Source of the DNA: Bathynomus jamesi
Lineage: Eukaryota > Arthropoda > Malacostraca > Isopoda > Cirolanidae
DNA: 64,000 nucleotides
Reading direction: 5' to 3'
NCBI GenBank assembly: GCA_023014485.1
Contig: JAJOZX010000995.1
Location: 234,501 to 298,500, forward strand
Made by a program: the position numbers and the translations under genes. Positions 10,212 to 20,821 of this stretch are shown here, one piece after another. Below the pieces are notes generated by a model. The model worked only from the letters and a program-made list of their open reading frames with translations. It searched no databases and was not told where the DNA came from. How positions within the stretch are numbered: position 1 is the stretch's first letter; each line of letters starts with the position of its first letter.

Positions 10212-13200
10212 TCAAAGGTTATGGTATCCAAAGGGTACGGTATCATAGGTACCAGGTAACTGGTAACGTTTCCTATAGGTGTTACGGCACACCTTCGTTC
10301 CCCTAAGTTCCTTCACGACCCCCAGCTTCTGCGCCCGAAAATTGTGGCTGCCTACAGTTAGTTGGGGAGGCCGTTCCCCCTCATCATCCTCCAAACACAC
10401 TAGATCCTTCAACGATTCAAAGTTAACAACCCACCGATTCGCATGGTTGAGCGTAATACCCTTTGCCTTCACGATATATTTCATATCCTCCCCCACCCTC
10501 ACCCGTACCCCATACGTTTTAGGTCCTGTTGAGACAAAAGAGTCGGCGTATGCGTTGTCCCCATACTCATCCTTGATCTCATCAGTGAGCTCGCCGAGGA
10601 ACTCCCCAATAGCAGGCATGTATTCACCCTCCCTCTCTGTGAATATCACGCTATCTGTATCGGCATACAATACTCTCCGCCCAAGAGAATGCAATAGACC
10701 CCAAAGTTTTATGCGGGCGTAGGCTGTTGTGAAGCTGGCCACAGGTATGTTTGTAACCCTTGAGGTATCTGTGGCCAATTCAGTGTTGTTGTACTTTATT
10801 ATGTAAGTATTACCTACATTCACGATCTCCATGACCTCTTTATCGGGAGCATTGGCATAATCCCAGACTTCACTATAACTTTGTGCCAAATGAATGTTCC
10901 CTTTGCCGGTATTCTGTGCAAATTTTCCCCATAGACTGTTTAGACACAACTTTGCACTAAAGCGCTTGCCAGGATTCTTTGCAATTTGGGCACGATCAAG
11001 TTGTATACCTTCGCGGTCGCGGTAACGTTGAATATAGGCAGACTTTTCATCTTCGGTGTCAACTCCTCGCGGATACCCTGATGCCTCAACCTTATCCTTC
11101 AAAAATGCGTTTATATATGGTGTGAAAAGGTTGGGTAGCTTCTGAAACCTCCACACCTCATGTATCTTCAGTATTCTATACCCATGGCGTACGGCTAGGG
11201 CCAGCTCTGGACTTGTATATACGCCTCTGATCTTACGCTGGTGGGGTATATGGTTACAATTACCGTTATTCTCTTCCGCGCACTTCACGCACAGGGGAAA
11301 CATGAGCTTGTGGTCGATAACGACGGGTAAGATTGGCATCCATAAATTGCGTGGGGGGAGTACGTCTACGAAAGAGAGCCCAAAGTAACGATCATTCAAA
11401 TTTCTTGAAAATTCATTGATGGAGGGCAGGTTAGGTCCCACCAGTTTCTCAGGAGCGCCCACGGGGTACGGATTGTTCTTCATCACGTATGGGTATAAAG
11501 AACAGAAATCGTAGTAATGGAGCTTCACACCCTCCGTAGGTGGAAAGTATAGCCTGAATGGATTTGTACGTCCTCCAAACAAGCTATCACCACATTTGAG
11601 AGGATCCAGCACCATTGAACGCTTGATCGTGTTTATTTCCTCACGGTACACCTCGTCTGTCTCCATCCGTGCATCATATTCATGCTCCCACAAGACTTTG
11701 TGAGTGAACTGGGATCCTATAAGTTGATCGCGGGTGCGGGTCCATGCAAGACAGTCGGCAGGAGATCTACCGTGGATATCTCCGGCGATTCCGCACTCAG
11801 GACGGGGGCATCCATGCCACCAGCATCCGTTAAAGGAGTACACAGTCTTCACACCAGTGACACGGTTTTCACTTAACCCATCAACCCAAAAAACACGACC
11901 GTTAATCTTAATGGGTACTTCACCCGTGTTGCGGGCGTGCTTTATGTATACACCTGTCTGTTGCTGTAGGTGTATGAGCCAGTAAATAGCCTTGTGGCCG
12001 TAACTGCGGGGGTTGTTTCGGTGAATAATGGCTAAGGTGGCTTTAGGCATGAAGTTATTCTTGAACACCGTAAAACATAATGACGCGATGGTGGTTGCGA
12101 CTTGCAGCGGATCGCATTTGAAACGGCCTATGTACATCCTTCTAAAGGCCTGGAAACATACTCTAAGCACTCGCACATCATTCACGCAATAACGCTCACA
12201 TTCATCAGCTATATTATAAGGATTACGTTCATTAAAACTGTTGTAGTATCGATCAAAGTCTTCACGTTCATCTACACTCATACAATCATAGTTAAAATAA
12301 TGTTTGGGTGGTGGGGCCTACGTAGTTTAAAGTCTCGCTAGTGAGGAAAGTGTAAGGGAAATATCCTTTGAAACTTCAGCTGCTACGCCCATCACCTTGG
12401 GTAGCTTTGCTAATTTACAAGGTGTGAATAATAAAGTGTCTTTAAATTGTACATTACCTCTTATTTGCATCTGTATTAATTTGTTGCCTCTTTTCAATGG
12501 ATCACCTGTAAATATCTCAGAGGATTCGTGCTCAAGCAACTCCTTATAAAGGAACTGCGTGTCAAACTTTGCACCGTTATGGGCGAGAATATACACAGTC
12601 ATTTTTTGAACTTGTCGGCTAACTTGACAATATAGGACACAAATAGTTTCACAGGACTATCGTGGACATTCGTTTTAAAAACGTTTGTCCGTTTACCGCA
12701 TTTGGGGCACTCGTCACATTCGATCTCCATACATCATCGCAGATAGTCTGGCTCACAAGTAAATGTGGAATTACCTCTTTGGTTTCAGCATTCGTATATG
12801 TTTCTATATCGTAGTATACAGTTATACAGGGTTTGTTTTTAGGCTTGGCGTCTTTCATATAACATACATGTTTTACTCCATCCGCCTTATATTCCTCCTG
12901 GCATGTAGGACAGTGAATTTCGTCACATTTGTGCTTAAATTTTCCCCAATTATCCATTGTGTGAAACATACCACATTCACAGATTCTCATTTTCCTGCAC
13001 GTGCCAATTGATTTATGGAGATCAAACAGCTATTATTGAAAATGTGCGTCTACACACATTACAATCCTCTTCTCAGCTTCAACTACACGGCTTTCACATT
13101 TGGAGCTTTTACACTGTTCACATACCATGTGACATTCTTTACAATGTTTCACTATATCATCCGCAAACTCGAGGCACCCTTACACAAATCATGATGCCGT

Positions 13201-13988
13201 CCATATTTTCGACTTTTATCGTAACTCGCGTAAAGGCACCTTATATTACGGATGGGGAGATACGTTGCCCCTGACAGACCTAAGATAAGTAGGGGCCTTG
13301 TACGATCTCTCACACAGCTTTTAAAAACATACACAGTCCTACGATGATCATCCAGTCCAAACACAACTATACGAACATTCATTTCCTGTTCTACCATTCT
13401 CAGCTCTTCAGGGCCCATATTACAGTCAAATTCAAGTTCACAGTCTACAGCTAGTTTACGGGCACGTTCCACGACCGTAGGCAGCCAAATTTTTTGAGCC
13501 CGTGTATTTTGTACAGTAAACATGCGAGCCAAGACTACTGCTATAAAGCCGCAACCACGATCGACGTTTATATGCCGTCTATAAATAGCTTGAGAATTGA
13601 GGTTAAGAGTATACGGTATGGCACTATGACCCGCAACACGGAATACACGATCAATATTTACCGTGAAGTTGTCCATATTGAAGGCTATACTACTTTGGGC
13701 GGCTTGCATTATACGTCCTAATATATATTCTACATCTTCAGCCGCCAAACGTCTAAATGGCACTACTACCCAATAATCATCTACATCACCGTCATCTGAC
13801 CCGAATCCGAAGGACAGACTCGTCCTGACTTCACGCTCGTCGCGGTTCTGAAGAGCAAACTCTACAATACGCTGTACAACCCGGCGTAGCCCGCGCTCAA
13901 TTCCATTGCTATACATGGCTCTAGGGTCGACCCTGACTCTATACCGATTTCTAGTCAAGGCTGGGGTGGGGGCTGCGGAGCGCACCAA
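10212..13988 (-). pseudogene. polB: Family B DNA polymerase (protein-primed, Polinton type), frameshifted
   Basis: It would copy the element by protein-primed synthesis. The order on the minus strand starts with an N-terminal region (13988-13152) holding a segment VDRGCGFIAVVLAR, resembling the degenerate OTU-like segment seen at the front of many Polinton polymerases. Next is a Cys-rich finger region (about 13150-12890) with HCKECHMVCEQC and later ICECGMFH. ExoI YYDIETYT is near 12800, ExoII AHNGAKFDTQFL near 12570 and ExoIII YCVNDVRVL near 12180. Motif A is YYDFCSLYP near 11500, motif B KLCLNSLWGK near 10935, and motif C YADTDSVIF near 10655, followed by GPKTYGVRV. The 689-residue C-terminal part (12281-10212) is uninterrupted. 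Frame changes occur near 13180, 13060, 12700, 12605 (in an A run) and 12290-12340. All catalytic residues visible are kept. Confidence 0.93.
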
Positions 13989-14008
13989 CTCAAACGTTAT
14001 ATCATCCT

Positions 14009-14330
14009 CAACAGAACGGTCAACTGTGGCGGATGAACAAGGTATATTGGAAGGTGCTGTGGGGTTGTTGCGTAAGAGTTGAGGGTTGGGGATCTATTAT
14101 TGCAGACTCAACAGAACGGGGACAGCTGTGGAGGATGGACAAGGGGCTATATCGGCCAAAGATGCTGATGTGGGGATGGCAGCGTAAGACGTGAGGGCCT
14201 GGAGTCTATTATTGTAGACTCAACAGAACGGGGGCAACTGTGGCGGATGAATAAGGGGATATATTAGCGGAGGTGCTGCTGGGGGGCTTGTGCGTAAGAG
14301 TTGAGGGTTGGGGATCTATTACTGGGTGGT
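14009..14330. repeat. Three tandem copies of a ~110-bp block upstream of the polymerase
   Basis: Copies start near 14009, 14106 and 14218. Each carries a CTCAACAGAACGG-like start, then GTGGCGGATGAA-like, then GTAAGAGTTGAGGGT-like, and ends GATCTATTATTG-like. Parts remain open on the minus strand, giving Pro/Asn/Ser-rich peptide. They lie between the putative N-terminal exon and the body of the polymerase gene, so they may be an expanded disordered linker. Confidence 0.85.
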
Positions 14331-14533
14331 TGGCTAACAACAGACGCGTATTTCGGTCGCTTTATACCTGACGTGGGGTTCTCTTCATCATACCTCCGCT
14401 TTGAACGTGCTACCGGTATCGCTGGTGAGGGTTCGTCGGCAGGGGAGGATTCTGTGATCACAACTACACTGTCGTCGGGGTCATCCGTAATGTCGATGAT
14501 GGGGTGCTGTACCTCATCGTCATTCACGGTTCT
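14264..14533 (-). CDS. Acidic/disordered N-terminal exon, possibly of the polymerase gene
   Basis: The minus strand shows a strong splice acceptor (TTTTCTTCTCCCACAG) ending at 14534, so the exon is taken to start at 14533. It encodes an acidic segment (IIDITDDPDDSVVVIT), a Pro/Ser stretch, a basic patch (RSKRRYDEENP) and a Gln-rich tail, and ends in a stop at 14264. There is no ATG in the open frame, which supports either a spliced 5' exon or degradation. By position it should feed the polymerase or be a separate small early protein. No donor exon was identified upstream. Confidence 0.4.
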   Translation of the reverse strand, partial: RTVNDDEVQHPIIDITDDPDDSVVVITESSPADEPSPAIPVARSKRRYDEENPTSGIKRPKYASVVSQPPSNRSPTLNSYAQAPQQHLR

Positions 14534-14621
14534 GTGGGAGAAGAAAACAAAATATAAGGAACAGCACTCAAAATTTGTAATATTTTGTAAATGATCCACT
14601 TAGGAGTGTGACGTGTTAGAA

Positions 14622-15249
14622 ATGGACTCTGTAGAAAAATTCAGATTCACGAGCCCATCCACATGTATTATATCTGGACCTACAGGATGTGGTAAAACTG
14701 TGTTTATGCTTAAAATCATTAAAGAAAAGGGAGAGATGTTCTCGAAATTTGTGCATAAAGTTATATGGTGCTATTCGACGTATCAATCAGTGTTCAACGA
14801 GTACCAAGATGATATTTTGTTCCACAAAGGTATATGACGTTAATTCGTTAAAGGGAAATGAACATACAGTCATTGTAATTGACGATCTCATGTTGGAGAT
14901 GGATAAAACGTTTGCCGAGACATTTACAGTATTCTCCCACCATCTTAACATAAGCGTGTTCTTCATCAATCAGAATCTATTTTTCAAAAATAGATACATG
15001 CGCGATGTGTCGTTAAATACACAATATCTAGTCTTATTCGCACAACGTAGAGATGTATCACAAATTGGGGTATTAGCCAATCAAATGTTCCCGAATCAGC
15101 GTAAGGAGTTTTTGGAAGTTTATAAAGAAGCTACAAGCACGCGTTACGGATATTTGCTTTGCGACCTTCATCCGCGAAACACGTTTAGGGTGCTTCTAAG
15201 AACGAATATATTTCCAAACGAGCCTGAAACGGTGTATATTCCAGAATGA
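14622..15249 (+). pseudogene. DNA-packaging ATPase (FtsK/HerA, A32-like), one frameshift
   Basis: It would pump DNA into the capsid. The start is ATG at 14622 (MDSVEKFRF); earlier codons in the frame are not ATG. Walker A GPTGCGKT is at about 14675-14698 and Walker B VIVIDDLM at about 14868-14894. A likely sensor-type Asn/Gln segment, VFFINQNLF, is near 14960. The C-terminus ends ETVYIPE. The length, about 205-210 residues, fits Polinton ATPases. The frame changes between Walker A and Walker B, at about 14820-14845. It is the first gene of the rightward block, and its stop overlaps the next ATG by four bases (15246-15249). Confidence 0.92.
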
Positions 15250-15567
15250 CAAAGAGACTAAAGAAATACCGTGAATTAATAAAAATCTATCATCGACTGC
15301 CCCGGGCAATGCAACAGATGTTTATTAAAAATATCGACTCCGACTTTTTAAAATGCATCTGTGAAATCTGTCTTAACGTTATAAATTGCAATGTATCAAT
15401 GAAACCCTCAGAAGGCTCGCCTACGCCGTTACAAGAACATAATACGTGCACTCGCTCGTAAAAGTCAAACTGTAGCGAAGAAAAAACGAATTATTGTACA
15501 AACAGGAGGGTCATTTCTCCCCATCTTATTTTCAGTTTTGGGTCCTTTACTGACTAGATTAATATAA
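15246..15567 (+). pseudogene. Small basic protein with hydrophobic Gly-rich tail (adenovirus pX-like candidate)
   Basis: The start is ATG at 15246, overlapping the ATPase stop. The first part (MTKRLKKYRELIKIYH ... CICEICLNVINCNVS) is basic with paired cysteines. After a frame change near 15410, the same gene continues in another frame with a Lys/Arg-rich stretch, then TGGSFLPILFSVLGPLL, a hydrophobic tail ending in a stop at 15565-15567 that overlaps the next ATG. Small proteins of this shape follow the ATPase in many Polintons and have been compared with adenovirus core proteins; that assignment is from family knowledge and is tentative. A closely similar tail occurs inverted at 25217-25275. 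Confidence 0.6.
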
Positions 15568-16318
15568 TGAAGAAAGTGGTAGTGATTCCACACGAGGTGT
15601 ACGCTTCACTGCAAAGGAATCCAGACACGGATCTAGATCCCCGTAAAAGCAGACTTAAAAGAATGGAAAGCGAATTGCTAGCCCTATTAAACAGTGAAAA
15701 AACACCTGATGAGAAAAGAATCTTATACCAAGAAGCTCTGCAGAAATTTCTTCACGAGTACGAAAATTATAAGAACCCGACAGAGATTCCTGTGGTTATT
15801 AGGCACAGCACGGGGACGATGGACATGGCGACATAGGATCTGTACCCGACGATACAGCTGACCAACCAAAAATTAAGGGATCAGCCACACAACATATCGA
15901 GCATGTATTAAAAAGCACCCTCCCACATACATTGAGGAATAAAGGTTTAAGTCTTTATAATCTATTGAATGAGGACCCAGCCATACAATGGACCGATACA
16001 GGCGAGATCATTGTGGAAGGATCAAAGGTACAGGGGTCGAATATCGTAGACATTGTCCATGATCTGGTGAGAAAGTGGGATAGGCCATCACCATCAGGAT
16101 GGAAGCATATTAAAGCAAGACTACAACAAATAAATGTCCCTAAAACGTTGATAGGAAATCTGAACAGGTTAAAAGACTTGGAACATGCAACGCATGTGGC
16201 ACAATTGAAGACGCCGTCACCCCCGGCGGTAACACCTTTGAAGAGGAGAAAGAAGAGGATAAACAACGGTCAACCCTACCCACGTGCCTCTAAAATACGC
16301 AAATGGCTAACGTATTAA
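15567..16318 (+). pseudogene. Conserved Polinton protein with charged helical N-terminus, one frameshift
   Basis: The N-terminal part (15567-15836) begins MKKVVVIPHEVYASLQRN and has a charged, probably coiled-coil stretch (SRLKRMESELLALLNSEK). The C-terminal part (15932-16318) contains a GSNIVDIVHDLVRKWD segment, GWKHIKARLQQINVPKTLIG and a very basic end (RRKKRI ... KIRKW). The frame shifts within a GGGG run near 15815, after which the second frame is open back to the break. Proteins with this layout sit between ATPase and integrase in related elements; their role is not known to me. The 3' end overlaps the integrase ATG by 16 bases. Confidence 0.6.
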
Positions 16319-17352
16319 GTAAACGCTATTATGACATTTCTAACCCAGCCTCCTACGGCGGCGTAGATAGACTGTACAGAAGTGTTTACGGAGTAGGAAA
16401 AAAAGATGTTGAAATTTTTGCGGGAGCAGGACGCTTATACGCTTCATAAGCCTGTGAGAAAAAGGTTTAAAACAGCCAAGACAACGGCTTCCTCGATTGA
16501 TTCTATTTGGCAAGCAGATTTAACAGACATGCAAAGATATTCTGTGTATAACGATGGTTACCGTTACATTCTATTCATAATAGATGTATTCTCTAGATAT
16601 CTGTGGCTAGTTCCTCTGAAAAATAAATCACCTGAAACAGTTGCTAAAGCCACCAAAACGCTAATGTTAAAAGAAAACAGGGTTCCTGGCTATTTTTGTA
16701 CGGATATGGGGAAGGAATTTATAGGCCGTGCTTTTCAGAACATGTTGACAGAGTTTAATATCAGCTATTACACAACCAATTCTATACATAAGGCTTCTTT
16801 AGCTGAAAGAGTTCAACGTACCATAAAGGAACGCATGCACCGCTATTTTACACATAAAAACACAGATTTCTAGACATTCTGGAATCATTGGCATCATCCT
16901 ACAACCGCTCACACCATCGCACGATTGGGACAACACCTAACGAAGTTTTAGAAAGAGGTACGCTCCCGAGAAGAGATGGATCACCAACACACCACACTCG
17001 CGCGCTTCAAAATCAATGATTATGTAAGGCTGTCGCGTTCGGGAAATAAATTCGCAAAGGGTTTTGAGCAAGGATGGACACGTGAGATTTTTAAAGTTAG
17101 GGCTATGAGACCTAAAGGTGAGATAATGATGTATTACGTTGAAGATTTGAATGGGGAAGAAATCTCAGGAGGCTTTTACCGCGAGGAATTGCAGAAAGTG
17201 CATTTAATTTAGGAAAAAATGTGTTTAAAATTGAGAAAATTTTAGGAAGCAAAGGTTCAGGAAAGAGAAAAATGTACCTGGTGAAATGGCTAGGGTACCC
17301 AGAAAGCTTCAACACCTATATAAAAGCTGATGCAATAATGAAGCTTAAATAG
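16303..17352 (+). pseudogene. Retroviral-type integrase with SH3-like region and C-terminal chromodomain, frameshifted
   Basis: It inserts the element into host DNA. The start is ATG at 16303 (MANVLSKRYYD). A frame change occurs in the A run near 16396. The rve core carries the DDE triad in IWQADLTDMQ (near 16510), FCTDMGKEF (near 16698) and KASLAERVQRTIKERM (near 16800). A break at about 16870 is followed by the rest of the core and an SH3-like segment (ARFKINDYVRLSRSGNKF, about 16994-17047). After a further break near 17213, a chromodomain reads VFKIEKILGSKGSGKRK then MYLVKWLGYPESF, ending at 17352. Chromodomains are usual in Polinton integrases and are thought to direct them to modified histones. 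Confidence 0.92.
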
Positions 17353-17360
17353 TATGCAAC

Positions 17361-18225
17361 ATGGCTCCTAACCATTTCTACGTCACACTCCCGTCCTCCT
17401 CGTCCCTGTCTGTACACCCTAACAACACACTAGCCAACTTTGTAAGAACTCCATGGACCCATTGAATTGGGTCGTGAGTCGTATGAGGTGGGGATATTCG
17501 AAATTCAGCTGGACACCCTCTTTTTAAATATTGAATATAAAGAATCCGTTTTTACGATTCTTAGAGACATTGACGAGTGTAAAAAAGCTGGGGTAGCTAT
17601 GGATGAAACTATATGTATTGCTTGGACTAAGGTTGCACGGTATTACATTACAGAAGTAAGACTAGGACCGGGCCATTATGGTTCGGTCGAGGATGTTGTG
17701 AGAGACTTAAACGTAAGTTAAGAAACTCAAACCTTACGAATGATTTAGTATACGAAATCGTAAACAAAGGAAACCCTGCACATACACTAATCCTAAAAGC
17801 AAAGACTAACAGACGTATTAAAGATCGAAGTGTTCAAAATTATAACCAATGGACGATATAGCGCAGCCATCCAAAGAGACACATTTCACGAGGCACAGCA
17901 TGACTTGTCCAGATTAATGTATCAATTGAAGATGGAGAAATTAACTGAAAGCTCTCAGTCCCCAGACATGTGCTATATTTACAGTAATATAGTGGAGCAC
18001 CAGTTTGTTGGGGATACCCAGGCACGCCTGCTGCGCATTGCCTACATCCCCAACCATAGAGGAAGGAGTTTGAGTATTACATATGACAGACCCCATTATG
18101 TGAATGTCGCAACTAATTTAATAACCAATATCTCAATATATATAAGAACGATTGAGGGTGAAAACTTCCCATTCGGTAACGGGAGCTTAACAGTGAAGCT
18201 ACACTTTCGACGCACTGAGTTATAA
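17361..18225 (+). pseudogene. Probable minor capsid (penton-type) protein, frameshifted
   Basis: The start is ATG at 17361 with MAPNHFYVTLPSSSS and HPNNTLANF. The motif FYVTLPS..S......NTL.NF opens a conserved Polinton protein that lies just upstream of the capsid genes. The middle (17467-17721) begins in another frame with ESYEVGIFEIQLDTLF. The C-terminal third (17830-18225) contains YIYSNIVEHQFVGD, LLRIAY and NGSLTVKLHFRRTEL. The three parts are colinear, making one gene of about 285-290 residues with at least two frame changes (near 17455 and in 17700-17830). Assignment to the single-jelly-roll minor capsid family rests on position and on remembered family motifs. Confidence 0.7.
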
Positions 18226-18608
18226 TGGATAGAAAGCCTTTCACCGTCTATCGAGGGGTGAGATACCAGCGCGGTAGTGGATTTGGGTCAATTTTTTCAT
18301 CCCTACTACGTATGGCTGTTCCTTTGCTGAAGAGGGGTGCCAGATACCTCGGAAGGAAAGCGCTACAATCAGGTCTTAACACTGCAGAAGACATATTGGC
18401 TAGGGCTAAACCTAAAGAAGCTCTAAAAAAACATTTAAAGCGTACACGGGACGAACTCATCAAAGATGCAAAGAGAAAAATGCGTGGTGGCGGGAAGAAG
18501 AAGAGGGCTGTCCGGAAGAAGGGGGCACGTGGTATTAAACGTAAAAGGCTATCAAAAAAGAAGTGCTGTAAGCGAATGAAACCTATGGTTGACCACTTTT
18601 TTGATTGA
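18225..18608 (+). CDS. Very basic core-like virion protein, 127 aa
   Basis: An intact frame from ATG at 18225, overlapping the previous stop by one base. It begins MDRKPFTVYRGVRYQRGSGF, then has an amphipathic segment (FSSLLRMAVPLLKRGARYLG), then a long Lys/Arg-rich stretch (KRKMRGGGKKKRAVRKKGAR) and a Cys pair near the end (KKCCKRM). The layout, an N-terminal amphipathic helix and a polybasic tail, resembles adenovirus minor core or membrane-lytic proteins (pVI/pX type). In Polintons a protein like this is coded next to the capsid genes. A role in DNA condensation or entry is inferred from composition only. Confidence 0.65.
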   Translation: MDRKPFTVYRGVRYQRGSGFGSIFSSLLRMAVPLLKRGARYLGRKALQSGLNTAEDILARAKPKEALKKHLKRTRDELIKDAKRKMRGGGKKKRAVRKKGARGIKRKRLSKKKCCKRMKPMVDHFFD

Positions 18609-18688
18609 TATAAGCTAAGGACATTGATCTCATGAATCATAGTTTGTTTACTACTTGTCGAGAGAGGAGGCACTATTTCTAACTCGTC

Positions 18689-19987
18689 ATGGCACGCTTC
18701 ATCCACCCATGTAGCTCACATTGCTGTAAATCGGAGCTGTCCCTTTTTGAGATGCCTCCAACTCAAGTTTCTACTGAGCACAGTGATTTTATTACAATTA
18801 ACCTTTTAAACACAATTAGTTCCCAGAGTGCACCTATAGAATTCGTGATACTCAGCTCAGGCCCTTACTTTTTTGATCCAAGCTGTGTGCACATGTACGC
18901 TAAGCTACGTATAGCCCATTCTGATGGAACGGACTGCGATGACAAATATGCTGTATACCCTGAAACAAACTTTCTGCACTCCATATTCACCCAGTGTGAC
19001 GTATATTTAAATCAGACCAACATATCGTCAGGCACGGGATACTATCATCTACGAGCCTATCTGGAAAATATTCTCAACTTTTCCAAAGAAGCGAAGGCTA
19101 CCTTTTTAAGTGCCGAGGGATATTATCAAACTAAAGACGGAAGTAGTATAAAGGACAAATTTAAAAATTCTAAAAAGAAGATATACGAGTGTTTTGGACG
19201 TCTGCACACAGATTTCACTTTCCAGGAGAAGTTGCTTGTCAACGGGGTAGATATGAAAATAAAGCTCACCCGCACAAGTCCTGAGATCTGCTTAAATCTG
19301 GATGCTGATCAAGAAGAGGAAGCAAAGCCCGTTGTGGTTCACATTATGGACACATACCTCCGCGTACGGCGAGTGAAATTAAGTTCACCAAAACAACTAG
19401 AAATTGAGAAAAATTTACTAAACGCTACAGTGAAATACCCTATTAACAGAGTACAAATCAAACTATATACGGTGCCTGCAGGGTTGGCGTCGAAGCAGAT
19501 AGAAAACATTGCCCTGGGAAATCTTCCTAAAGGGATATTAATCGGAATGCAGGACCATGCTTCGGTGAATGGAAAATATAAAAAGAGTGCCTTTAAATTC
19601 GTGAATTTCGGACTTAAAAATATAACTCTATACGTTAATGGCATTGCTTTGAGTGGAACATTGGATACGGACTATTCATCAGACGCTGTGTTACCTCTTT
19701 GCGCGAGAGCCTATAGTAATCTGACCCATATTGCAGGTGACTGTGATGAGTTTGGTAATGGGGTAACGCAGAAAGAATTCATTGATCAATTTAACCTTTA
19801 TCCGTTTGACATTACACCTGACTTATCTGCTATAAATACGCATTTAAGCCCACATCAGAGCGGAAACATCTCAGTCAGGTTGGAATTCACCAAGCCTATA
19901 GACGCGCCTATTAGTGTACTAGTATATCTCGAATCGCAAGCCCTAATAGAAGTAGATAGATTTAGGAGCGTTATCACTGACTTTTAA
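18689..19987 (+). CDS. Major capsid protein, double-jelly-roll type, 432 aa
   Basis: An intact frame from ATG at 18689; an internal ATG at about 18752 (MPPTQVSTEH) is an alternative start closer to the family's conserved beginning. The motif ELSLFEMPPTQVSTEH followed by GPYFFDPSCVHMYAKLRI matches the opening strands of Polinton major capsid proteins. Further in are TNFLHSIFTQCDVYLNQ, YLENILNF and a C-terminal VRLEFTKPIDAPISVLVYLE, which would complete the second barrel. It forms the hexon-like shell units. It lies between the basic core protein and the protease (1-base gap). Although its neighbours are broken, this frame is fully open. Confidence 0.9.
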   Translation: MARFIHPCSSHCCKSELSLFEMPPTQVSTEHSDFITINLLNTISSQSAPIEFVILSSGPYFFDPSCVHMYAKLRIAHSDGTDCDDKYAVYPETNFLHSIFTQCDVYLNQTNISSGTGYYHLRAYLENILNFSKEAKATFLSAEGYYQTKDGSSIKDKFKNSKKKIYECFGRLHTDFTFQEKLLVNGVDMKIKLTRTSPEICLNLDADQEEEAKPVVVHIMDTYLRVRRVKLSSPKQLEIEKNLLNATVKYPINRVQIKLYTVPAGLASKQIENIALGNLPKGILIGMQDHASVNGKYKKSAFKFVNFGLKNITLYVNGIALSGTLDTDYSSDAVLPLCARAYSNLTHIAGDCDEFGNGVTQKEFIDQFNLYPFDITPDLSAINTHLSPHQSGNISVRLEFTKPIDAPISVLVYLESQALIEVDRFRSVITDF

Positions 19988-19988
19988 A

Positions 19989-20378
19989 ATGGATGCTAAT
20001 ACACTTCAGAGAGTAATGAATAGTGAACGAGTCACACGTTCCAAATTTATCGGCGTGTTTGCGAAGAATGAAACACTGAGTTTGCCAAGTACGCGAGAAT
20101 GCGGTAGCCTTATTGTGAACACAGATGTCATCGGTAATGAAGGGATTCATTGGATAGCTGTCTATTTTAAAAATAGACACCGCCTGTACTATTTTGATTC
20201 ACTCGGTACTCAACCCTGGAGTGACCCTCTTATTGTAAAATTTCTCGCTCAATTACATATTCCCGAAGTTGTATGGAACCCGTTTCGTATACAAGGATAT
20301 TTTAGTAATACTTGTGGAATGTACTGCATCTCATTTCTCATGCATATGTCACGTGATAAAGAATTTATAAATTTTTAA
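19989..20378 (+). pseudogene. Adenain-like cysteine protease (C48-like), 3' end disrupted
   Basis: It matures virion proteins. It runs from ATG at 19989 to a TAA at 20376-20378. Catalytic residues can be read in order: His in GIHWIAVYF, Asp in YYFDSLGT, Gln in FRIQGYF and Cys in NTCGMYCISF. The ORF has 129 residues. A short stretch with protease-like C-terminal composition lies in the same frame beyond the TAA, is interrupted by the inserted DNA transposon at 20403-23790, and resumes at 23799-23873. So this copy has both a premature stop and an insertion. The active-site core itself is complete. Confidence 0.88.
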
Positions 20379-20394
20379 AATTTATTTGACCCAT

Positions 20395-20402
20395 GTCACA
20401 CT
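20395..20402. repeat. Target-site duplication, left copy (GTCACACT)
   Basis: Identical to 23791-23798. The two copies bracket the transposon ends. Confidence 0.85.
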
Positions 20403-20646
20403 AGGCCTGTTCAAAAATCAACTTTTTCTTATTTTCATAGGTTTCTGTACATTTTCCCATGCTTTTTGACCTGAAAAAGCCGAGAATCGCAACTATTTTG
20501 ACCTAGGATGTTGGGAAGCATTGCCGCATGGAGCTTTAAATTTTCTGCCTTGAAATCGGCCAAAGCGCCAATTCCGGAGTCCCTTGAATTATGTTTTGCA
20601 CTTTAACTTTTGATCTAAACAAGATAGAGCAACAAATTAGGTATCA
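20403..20646 (+). repeat. Left terminal inverted repeat of the DNA transposon
   Basis: Imperfect inverted match to 23545-23790, with small substitutions throughout and no large gaps. Confidence 0.88.
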
Positions 20647-20668
20647 AATGAAAGAGCATAAAATTAAT

Positions 20669-20669
20669 A

Positions 20670-20747
<78 letters not shown>

Positions 20748-20752
20748 TATCT
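20669..20752. repeat. (AAT)n microsatellite in the transposon 5' leader
   Basis: A long run of AAT/ATA triplets with a few interruptions, between the left inverted repeat and the transposase start. Confidence 0.95.
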
Positions 20753-20821
20753 ATCATTTTTCAGGAAACAACAGAAACTCAATCAGAATCTAGAAAACCA
20801 TCTACAAGTTACAACTTCACA

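Noticed and set aside
10279..10722. Plus-strand ORF of 147 codons
   Set aside because: It is antisense to the catalytic part of the polymerase, whose motifs are on the minus strand.
18248..18706. Minus-strand ORF of 152 codons
   Set aside because: It is a shadow of the Lys/Arg-rich basic protein gene on the plus strand.
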